From assembly GCF_028640845.1 (NCBI RefSeq), contig NC_080540.1:98822061-98886060 (forward strand): a DNA stretch of 64,000 nucleotides. Direction: 5' to 3'. This document shows, one piece after another, positions 55,784 to 64,000 of the stretch. The notes under the pieces were generated by a model that did no database searches, was not told the origin of the DNA, and worked only from the letters and a program-made list of their open reading frames with translations. Each line of letters begins with the position of its first letter. Position 1 is the first letter of the stretch. The stretch is from Ahaetulla prasina (lineage: Eukaryota; Chordata; Lepidosauria; Squamata; Colubridae). A program made the position numbers and the translations under genes.

Positions 55784-55845
55784 CAGGGGTGTCAAACTGG
55801 CGGCTTGCAGACCGGATGCATCAACGCAGGCCACACTCACCCCAG
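55784..55845. repeat. hAT MITE left-end fragment, GTGTCAAAC family
   Basis: CAGGGGTGTCAAACTGGCGG, then CAGACCGGATGC; the right half is missing. Confidence 0.6.
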
Positions 55846-55897
55846 TGATTTGAATTTTTAAAAAATCTGATTTTTTTAAAAAGAATCATCAATTTTT

Positions 55898-56230
55898 ATC
55901 CACCTTGTCCACAATTAAGCCCAAAACCTGATTGAGAGACATTTGTTAAATGAGTTTTGCCCCATTTTATGACCTTACATGGTTGTTAAGTGAATCTGGC
56001 TTCCCCATTGACTTTGCTTGTCAGAAGGTTGCAAAAGGTATTGCATGACCCCGAGAAACTGCAACCATCATAACTATGAGTCAGTTGCCAAGTGTCTGAA
56101 TTTTGATAAAATGACCATGAGGATGCTACAACTGTCGTAAGTGTGAAAAATAATCATAAGTCATTTTTTTCAGTGCCGTTGTAATTTTAAACGGACACTA
56201 AAATAACTGTTATAAGTCAAGGACTGCCTG
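55898..56230. repeat. TA-flanked MITE, GGTAGTCCTC family
   Basis: GAGTTTTGCCCCATTTTATG, GTCAGTTGCCAAGTGTC and AAGTCAAGGACTGCCTG then TA. The left end is eroded. Confidence 0.65.
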
Positions 56231-56322
56231 TATTGAGTGAGATCAAATATGCAGATAGGTCTAAGAACCTATACTGAATATTACAAACTCCCATTTACAC
56301 ATTGTAACAAGATCACATAGAT

Positions 56323-56508
56323 CAGAGGTCCCCAACTCCCAGTCCGTGGACTGGCACCGGGCTGCATTATGCCAGAAACCGGACCACGCAAACAAACTAA
56401 GCCCCATCTGCGATATTCAGGCAGAAGGCGAAACCATCCCCCTCCAGTCCCTGGAAATACCTTTCTCCATGGAACTAGTTCCCGTGCCCCAAGGGTTGGG
56501 AACCTCCG
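56323..56508. repeat. hAT MITE, 'CCCCAACTCCC' family
   Basis: Ends are CAGAGGTCCCCAACTCCC and GGGTTGGGAACCTCCG. Flanks ACATAGAT and ACATCGAT agree at 7 of 8 positions. Confidence 0.8.
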
Positions 56509-56557
56509 ACATCGATTATGCTGTATGCTAATTGGAAAATGTTAAAATTTCCTTACT

Positions 56558-57086
56558 CAGTGGTAGTCAACCTGGTCCCTACCGCCCACTAGTAGGCATT
56601 CCGGCTTTCATGGTGGGCGATAGGGGTTTTGTCCGATACTGAAGCACTTTTCTTTTTTTTTTTTAATTTAATTGACTTTTTTAAAAAAAATTCATAGCAT
56701 TATTTAAAAACATTTTCATTAGGTTTTCATAAAATTCCCCATGACAATTTAAATTTCTGAAAATATACTATTTGTATCGCCCGCGCATAAGTTTAGTTCA
56801 CGTTACGTAAGTGAAACTAAATGGCGCTATAGTGCGACCGCAAACAAAAGAGCCTCGTCCCAGAATAGCTCGCTCATTTCCTCCCCCCACACCACCCAAC
56901 TGTAACAGACAAGCAGAGCTGGTAGCTGGCGTCCCCCCCCCCCAAACCCAATCCACGATGTGCGAGAGGCATGCGCAGACAACGATACACGGTGCATTAC
57001 TGTGGAACCGGTGGGCGGTTAGAAAATTTTACTACTAACAGAGATACAAAAGTGGGCGGTAGGTATAAAAAGTTTGACTACCCCTG
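56558..57086. repeat. hAT MITE, 'GTAGTCAACC' family
   Basis: Ends are CAGTGGTAGTCAACCTGG and AAGTTTGACTACCCCTG with subterminal CTACCGCCCACTAG and GTGGGCGGTAGG. The 8-bp flanks do not match cleanly. A T/A-rich segment lies inside at 56645-56690. Confidence 0.7.
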
Positions 57087-57094
57087 CTTTAGCT

Positions 57095-59065
57095 CTATCC
57101 ATTCCTTTGCTACTAGTTTTACATATATGTGTGTATACACACACACTTTGTTTGGTGCAAGATGAATGAAGTGCATGCAAAGATTTACAGATGTAGGTAA
57201 AAGGACAGCGTATTTTGGACGGAAGTTGTTTTTATAGGAAATGTTCCCATCTACACTTCTTCTATTTTGTACAAATGTAAAAAATGGTGTTTCGTAATAT
57301 TATGGCCACCCATTCCTGGAAGCAAACTGAAATAGGATAGGATAAAACCTTTTTTCCCCATGATAGATGAAGTAATGATTTCTGTGAGGCTTAGAAGAAA
57401 GTATGTAACTCTGCTAACTGCTCCAGCCAGAGGGAAGGAATTAAGTAGGTTTCTTAACTATTTTCCACTGAGCCGGGTCCTGAGTTAGATCCTTCTTGAT
57501 GTATACTCTGATTTGATGGCATTTCCGGCAAAGAGAGAACTTGCGCTGCTGTGTATTCCTATTTATTGGCAGCTATGGACGTACTTCTCATTCAGAAATG
57601 CTTATAGTCGATATATTATCTCTTATAGGGAAGGACCATGCATACTGTTTGAGAATTTTGGCTTTAGTCTGAAAAAGAACTTTGGATTTAAAATTTGTGT
57701 ATCATTGTTAGACTGATAGCATCTCAGCCATGTCTTGATTATTGGTTTCCCACAAGGTTTTAACAATGATCTCTTAGACAAAATCTAAAAGGTCATTAAA
57801 TGGATTGTTATTTTTATTTATGATATTTATAGGCTGTCCCCGATGGAAAGTTCAGTAGAGGCAAACAGTATAGTATTACAGAAACAGCACATATATTTGT
57901 AGTTGAGAAATTAATTTGTGATAACTTCACTGTTTGAGAATAACGTGATCGGTTTCTCTGCCATTTTGGTTTCTTGTACTTGACAGCTTCCCTGTTTTTT
58001 AGGATTAATTAAATAAGGTTTATATAACATACCATATTTCAATCGCCTTTCATATCTTTATCTACACCGGCGTTTGAAAATTGGTGTAACTAATAGCAAA
58101 AATGAAAGGCTCTATCATCTAAAAAATAAATTCTGTTCTGACCATGTCCACACATCTTCAGTAGATATTTAGGTTCAGAGGCATTTATTCAAACATGGTT
58201 GGGAACACACAGGTATCATGTAATACCTAGTTTTTCTGCAGTCTTTCAACAGCCTTTCTTCTTGCCTCTAAATTTTGGTAGTAGGTCACAAAAATTTTGG
58301 TAGTAGGTCACAAAAAGTTGCCTTGCGGGAAGGAGTTACTGCATCAGCATCACATTATTTAAGGCCTTTGGATTTTTTTTAAGCGAGGCCCTTTAGCACC
58401 AAAAATTCACCACTCTTGTTTTAAAATAAAAATAAATAGGCTACTTTTATCACTGTTTGTGCAGCCGGTAGCCTCTGTAGCAAGGACCAAGCATGTCCTT
58501 CATTCAAGATTAAAGAGAAACACCTGTTCCTTGCCCAAGGAGAGAAGTGTTTTGTTGATCTCTTTTTCCAAAATATTTTATTCTGTGGAATATGCAAGTT
58601 TTCTATGCAAGTGAGTATTACTAATATGTGGCAACAGTTAAACTTATTTGCAGCCTGAAGCAACCTCAACCCACTATGCTTTGTAAGATGGAAAAAGAAA
58701 AGATCATAGCGATAACTTTGGAGAAAGCTCATCCACCCCTACCTTTAACACAACCCATCAGTTTCTTGTGTTCTGTATTCCCTTTTAAGAAGTCTGGGTT
58801 TTGAGGGGAAAATTTATTCTTTTTAAGAGCAAAAATAAATTCCAGAGTATTTTATAAATGGAGAAGATAGTGCTGACCTCCATTTGTAACTTCCCTATCT
58901 TGTCCCAGCACTTTTTCCAATTATTGTATTTATCATTACAAATTGTGTATATTAAAGAAGATGAAATTGCTGCACAATGCCCATAGCTTTAGGAACGTTC
59001 CATATTAACCTGGAAGTCTAAAAAAAAATAATACATTGCATATGTATACCATAGGTTCTGGTAAA
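57095..59065. other. No gene; one small tandem duplication
   Basis: About 2 kb of AT-rich intronic DNA. AAATTTTGGTAGTAGGTCAC is duplicated directly at 58270-58315. No exon or repeat family identified. Confidence 0.45.
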
Positions 59066-59074
59066 GATCTAGTA

Positions 59075-59835
59075 CCGTGATGGCGAACCTATGGCATGCG
59101 GAGCCCTCTGCGGGCACGCGAGCCATCGCCCAGCTCAGCTCCACTGCGTATGCACTCACACTTCCCCCCGGCCAGCTGATTTTCGAGTCTGCCCTGCAAG
59201 CAGGAGACACGTGGGGAGACCTACCTTTCTCCTCACTTTCTGCTGCCTGTGTCTTCCCAGATCTCTGGATCTCCAGTGCTGTTTTGGGAGGTGAGGCTTC
59301 CCTCCCCCCATCCCCAGCTGTTTTGGAGGCTTCCCCCCAGCTGTTTTGGGAGGCAAAGGCTTTCTCCCCCCCCAGTCATTTTGGAGACTTCCCCCCCCCA
59401 GCCATTTTGGGAGGCAAAGGCTTCCGCCGCCGTTTTGGAGGCTTCCCCCCTCAGTCATTTTGGGACGCAAAGGCTTTTTTCTCTCCTCCCAGTCATTTTG
59501 GAGGCTTTTCCCCCAGCCATTTTGGAGGGTCCCCCCTCCAGCCATTTTGGGAGGCAAAAGCTTCCCCTCCCCCAGCTGTTCATTTTGGCAGGCAAAGGCT
59601 TCCCCCCCACATGCTGTTTTGGGACCTGAGACCAAAAAGGGGGGGTGTCACACGCGCATGCATGGGGGGAGAGGGTCGTGCGCACATGGGGGGTTGTGTA
59701 CACATGTGTGGGTCACGTGCATATGCAGGGGGGGCATTGGGAGTGGCATTGCATTATGGGTGTGGCCACATGTGCGCGATAATGCATGCATACACGTTTT
59801 TGGCACCCAAGGAAAAAAAAGTTTAGCCATCACTG
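59075..59835. repeat. hAT MITE with internal minisatellite, perfect target duplication
   Basis: Ends are CCGTGATGGCGAACCTATGG and AGTTTAGCCATCACTG, flanked by perfect ATCTAGTA (59067-59074, 59836-59843). Bases 59275-59620 hold about ten degenerate copies of a unit of about 30 bp, CCCCAGCCATTTTGGGAGGC plus AAAGGCTT. A 249-codon frame runs through it only because the unit is open. Confidence 0.9.
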
Positions 59836-59844
59836 ATCTAGTAC

Positions 59845-60640
59845 ATTTAAAATACATTCTATATTTTTAATCAAACGTAATTAAATCAAAATAACATTTA
59901 ATCTTTAAAATTAAAATCCATAAGCATCAAAGACGTTTTCTTTCTTTTTGCAGTCTTTCAGTGCTCACAATAGAAAGAACTTCTATTTTTAAAATCCCTT
60001 GCATTTCTTAATGAAAATGTGATATAAAGATATTTGATTCAGATGTCCATTTCAATCTGCCAGCCACCTGGTGGCATTAAGAGTTTGGGAATGCAAAGAG
60101 TGATAAAGCTTTTTAGCTGGCATGGGAGGGAATAAGGATTCCAAGACAGACAATATTATTTGGTAGACATAAGAGAGGTGCCACCATGAACTGGGTAGCA
60201 AGCAGTTGATCCTGTAAAGTCAATAAGGCATGAGAAAGAAATTCAGTAATAAATCTTAGGACAGAAACGTAGAGAGAGCTAGATTCTTAGACCCTATATA
60301 ATCTGACCTTTGTCACAATTAGAACTTCTTGGTATCTGTAAGAAAGTTACTTATTTATCCAAGGTTTGCCCTTGAATCTCTTGCTAAGACCATTAATAAA
60401 TATTCTATGTTCCGTCTGTTTCCACAAAGTAAATGGCTTCATTTTAAGTTATCAATCTGGCCAAATAAACCTATAAAACAGGGTGGATACAGTATAGTAC
60501 ATTATGATACCGGGATGCACTCATTTTAGATGGTGACACACATCTCTTCTAGACAGATACTTGATAATCTTATAGAAAGTTAGGAGTTGATTCAAAAGTC
60601 TGTATGTCTTTATTTACTGTGAGAAGTAGAAGGGGGTGGT
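59845..60640. other. No recognisable feature
   Basis: AT-rich intronic DNA without a named repeat. Confidence 0.4.
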
Positions 60641-60645
60641 TTGAG

Positions 60646-61380
60646 AATAGAATAGAATAGAATAGAATAGAATAGAATAGAATAGAATAGAATAGAATAG
60701 AATAGAATAGAATAGAATAGAATAGAGAATAGAATTTTTTTATTGGCCAAGTGTGATTGGACACACAAGGAATTTGTCTTGGTGCATATGCTCTCAGTGT
60801 ACATAAAAGAAAAGATATGTTCATCAAGGTACAATATTTACAACACAATTGATGGTCAATATATCAATATAAATCATAAGGATTGCCAGCAACAAGTTAT
60901 AGTTATACAGTCATAAGTGGAAAGAGATTGGTGATGGGAACTATGAGACGATTAATAGTAGTGCAAATTCAGTAAATAGTCTGACAGTGTTGATGTAATT
61001 ATTTGTTTAGCAGAGTGATGGCCTTCGGGAAAACACTGTTCTTGTGTCTAGTTGTTCTGGTGTGCAGTGCTCTATAGCGTCGTTTTGAGGGTAGGAGTTG
61101 AAACAGTTTATGTCCAGGATGCGAGGGATCTGTAAATATTTTCACGGCCCTCTTCTTGATTCGTGCAGTATACAGGTCCTCAATGGAAGGCAGGTTGGTA
61201 GCAATTGTTTTTTCTGCAGTTCTAATTATCCTCTGAAGTCTGTGTTTTTCTTGTTGGGTTGCAGAACCGAACCAGACAGTTATAGAGGTGCAAATGACAG
61301 ACTCAATAATTCCTCTGTAGAACTGAATCAGCAGCTCCTTGGGCAGTTTGAGCTTATTGAGTTTCATCTTGTTGATAATT
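60646..61380 (-). mobile_element. Rex1-like LINE 3' end with AGAAT array, minus strand
   Basis: An AGAAT array of about 16 units (60646-60732), then TTGGCCAAGTGTGATTGGAC and the 3'UTR. The minus strand from 61367 to 60999 encodes 122 codons without interruption: KLPKELLIQFYRGIIESVIC, ITVWFGSATQQEKHRLQRII, PSIEDLYTARIKKRAVKIFT and HTRTTRHKNSVFPKAITLLN. This is the RT C-terminus. The 5' part is truncated. Confidence 0.88.
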
Positions 61381-61384
61381 AAAT

Positions 61385-63060
61385 ATAATACTTTCCCATA
61401 TAGTCAAAGTTTATGCCTCCTTAAAAGTGAAAACAAAATATATGGGTGTCAGCCAAGGCTACCTGCAAGCTATTGCTACTTTATTAAGAATGTTGAAAGT
61501 GGACTTGTGATGCAACCTGCACACTTTTGAGTAATATATGCAATGTCTTGATCCCTGCATAAGAGGAAGGAGGCCTAGAGGAGACATTATGATGCTGACA
61601 CAATACATGAACTCTTGCCTAGAAGCCATCTGCTATAAACGGTTTGTGCTGGGTTTTTTTAAACACAGGGCTAAAGCAGCAAATGGAAATTAGTTTGTCC
61701 TAATTCTTGCTGTCGTCCCCACCATCTCTCGAGAATGAAGCAACTTACAGGTAGAAAATATAATTCATAACAAACTGTCCATCTGCACTGATTACTTTTT
61801 GTAGAAGCTCATACAATAATATCCTTTTAAAACTTTAACACAAAATTAGAAGGGAGTCTTAACAGGGCATGTACCCATTCTGTGTTAGTCTCTTTTATAA
61901 TACTCACCTGAGAATGTGAACTAACTGCTTGGAAGATAAGAGATCAACCTTATGTATACAGGTAGTTTCTTCATCTTGGTTGATAAAATCAGCTACACAC
62001 ATACTAGCTGTATGGATTTACTTAACGTCAGACAGTTTGGAAAGAAATAATGTATGTGTGTGTATAAGATCTGAACCCAGATAATAATTATTGAATCCAG
62101 TTTAAAGGGCTAGCATTGACCTTAAACATTCTAAAGTACTAAGCATTGGATTATTTTAAAGGCAGGTCTCCTGGTATGAATCCAACCAACACATAATATG
62201 AGAATGATCACAGCCTCTGATCCTTCTCATAAGAGCACGCTGATAAGTGGTTGTACCATAATTGTAGAATTCCATTTCTGCTATGCTCCCTCTCTAAATA
62301 TTTTTAGAAAACACTAAAGACTTGTTCCAGACAATACTGCTTTTAATTTCCTGTTGTTGGCTTTTAAAATGTTTATCACTGCCTAGTCTGCTTCTCATAT
62401 GTACTTCGTGGTTTTTTCCCGTTTTCTGGTCCTTTAATTGTTTTCAACTTGATTTGATTGTTTGTTTGTTTTTTGCTACATGTTTTTAGATTTGGGAATC
62501 AATCCCCAGCCTCCCAAAGGCAGGAAGTTTTCATCCAGTCTATTGAGTTGATTTCAACTAAAGGAGATATTTTGTAAAGAGAGATAGAGACTACTTAACA
62601 CTTGCTGCCCTGAACAATCTTTCTTCATAAGTAGCTCTATGTTAGTTTTATCGAACATGAATATGAAATTCTCTACCTGATTCCCTAGCACAGATGGATT
62701 CTTCGTCCGCATCTGGGTCAAACTTTAAACTGCTAAACCACCTTCCTGGTTTTATCATTGGCCAAAAATCAGTCATTATCGGTACATGTTTCTGGTAGAA
62801 GCTGACATATCAGCAGATGGGCTGGTCACTGTGTCTCTCCACATTCACACAGCATATTGTTATCTGCTAAGAGCTTCCACTTGAGTGTATTGGTTTTACA
62901 CATAGATACACCAACTCCCAAACTATCCATGGATCAGTATAAGGGAGGGCAGATGGATTAACAAATTATTATTTTAAACAATTTGACATGAGAATATGTG
63001 AGACCCTCCCCTTTCTTTGCCTTTGGTTGATATCCTCCATCCTGATATAGAATGCAGTAG
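61385..63060. other. No recognisable feature
   Basis: About 1.7 kb of intronic DNA without an exon or named repeat. Confidence 0.45.
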
Positions 63061-63067
63061 ACTGATA

Positions 63068-63175
<108 letters not shown>

Positions 63176-63776
63176 CTGATTACATTTCTGGCTTCTTTTT
63201 AATTTTAATCTGGGAGGTTGTGGAAATTGGAAGGAAACCCATACGTTTCCTCCTGTAGTACTTTTTATTGCATCTGTGGAAAATACTGTAGGTAGAATAT
63301 CCAAGCAGGATATTTATCCAAAATAGAAAGGAGTGGATATTTTCCACTTTGTTCCAAGTGATTTTATCTCTAGTTGATATTTCCAGGTGTATGTATTCTG
63401 CAAACAAGATTCATGCAAGGTTATAATCCAGGGTCTATGGGAGTAAAATCTGTGGGTCAGCATTTTTCTGCTTACTCTACTCCTATTGAAAATACATTTG
63501 GCCTAGATTCCTGGAATATTGATTTCATCTTCACAGATCTAAAACAGGCAAATTTTAATAAGGAACTCATTTTTAAAAACATTTAGGTGCCAGTTATAAG
63601 ATGCAGCAGTACATCAAATTATTTATCTGTTCAGAATGGTCTCTTTATTTGTTCAATAACAATTATTTTTCCTAGCTTTCTACTGCCAATTTATACTCTG
63701 TTATTGTACTTCTTAAATAGTTTAAACCATTGCAAAATGACATTAAGTTTGCTTGTCTTGTTTTGTTTTCTTACAG

Positions 63777-63880
63777 TGGAATCTCGTATGTGACAATGAC
63801 TGGAAAGCTCCTCTAACCACATCTTTGTTCTTTGTGGGTGTGCTGCTTGGATCCTTTATATCTGGACAACTCTCAGACAA
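63777..63880 (+). CDS. SLC22A5: OCTN-type transporter, coding exon 2
   Basis: The exon encodes residues 132-165 plus two bases of codon 166: [19 protein letters not shown] then [15 protein letters not shown]. It contains the last loop Cys (Cys136) and TM2, and ends at the start of the MFS G-x-L-S-D-R-F-G-R motif, whose remainder must lie in exon 3. The acceptor is a long pyrimidine tract ending TTACAG, and the donor is ACAA|GTAAAG. Its length of 104 bp and phase (0 in, 2 out) equal those of mammalian SLC22A4/5 exon 2, and the frame joins exon 1 exactly. Codon 166 starts AA, so it should encode Lys (or Asn) where human has Arg. Confidence 0.95.
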
Positions 63881-64000
63881 GTAAAGTATACATACTTAAA
63901 ATAGCATTGGGGTGTGTGTGGGTTTAAACATATTTTTGTAATACTCTTAAAAGGATTATGCAGAATCATGCTTAACTTGATGGTTAATTCCAACTGAAAA
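63881..64000 (+). other. SLC22A5: Start of intron 2
   Basis: GTAAAG donor followed by AT-rich sequence to the window edge; exon 3 is not reached. Confidence 0.85.

Noticed and set aside
59077..59826. 249-codon plus-strand open frame
   Set aside because: It lies wholly inside a hAT MITE with a perfect target duplication, and its length comes from an open minisatellite unit (FWEAKAF-type repeats).

Overview
This window is vertebrate nuclear DNA, most likely from a squamate reptile and probably a snake. The evidence is spliceosomal exons with GT/AG borders, a CpG-rich promoter, tRNA-headed SINEs ending in the CCTTTA-type tail known from Sauria SINEs, RTE, CR1/L2-like, Rex1-like, L1 and R4-like LINE remnants, LINE 3' ends that run into long AGAAT pentamer arrays (a pattern reported from snakes), and many hAT-type elements. 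The species cannot be named from this window.

One host gene is visible. Coding exon 1 (28433-28825, 131 codons) and coding exon 2 (63777-63880, 104 bp) of an SLC22 organic cation/carnitine transporter of the OCTN group (SLC22A5 or SLC22A4) lie on the + strand. Both have clean splice signals and the exon lengths and phases of the mammalian genes. A CpG-rich promoter/5' region precedes exon 1. Intron 1 is 34,951 bp and intron 2 starts at 63881. The rest of the gene is beyond the right edge. Bases 1-27990 are intergenic on this reading; I recognise no other host exon there.

Nearly everything else is mobile DNA, much of it nested. Bases 1-6030 hold a probable solo LTR and a complete 4.7-kb hAT transposon with a perfect 8-bp target duplication, a broken transposase and a GC-rich block. 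Bases 6650-15000 hold hAT MITEs and a LINE with a 568-codon open RT frame whose YADD motif reads YADN. Bases 15000-22900 hold L1, R4-like, CR1/L2 and Rex1-like fragments, TA-flanked MITEs, a solo LTR inside one MITE, and two hAT MITEs chained at one target site. Bases 25200-27800 hold LINE 3' ends and a MITE upstream of the promoter.

Intron 1 carries a CR1 split by hAT DNA that contains a coiled-coil coding fragment, SINEs of at least three kinds, Rex1-like and CR1/L2 copies, a Helitron-like element, a SPIN-like hAT element, several more hAT MITEs and a long TA dinucleotide array just upstream of exon 2. Stretches of about 0.5-2 kb hold nothing I can name. I see no operon, CRISPR array, defence system or other unprecedented system. 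The interest lies in transposon biology (gene-fragment capture, daisy-chained insertion, a tailless SINE head, a perfect hairpin) and in the very long first intron.
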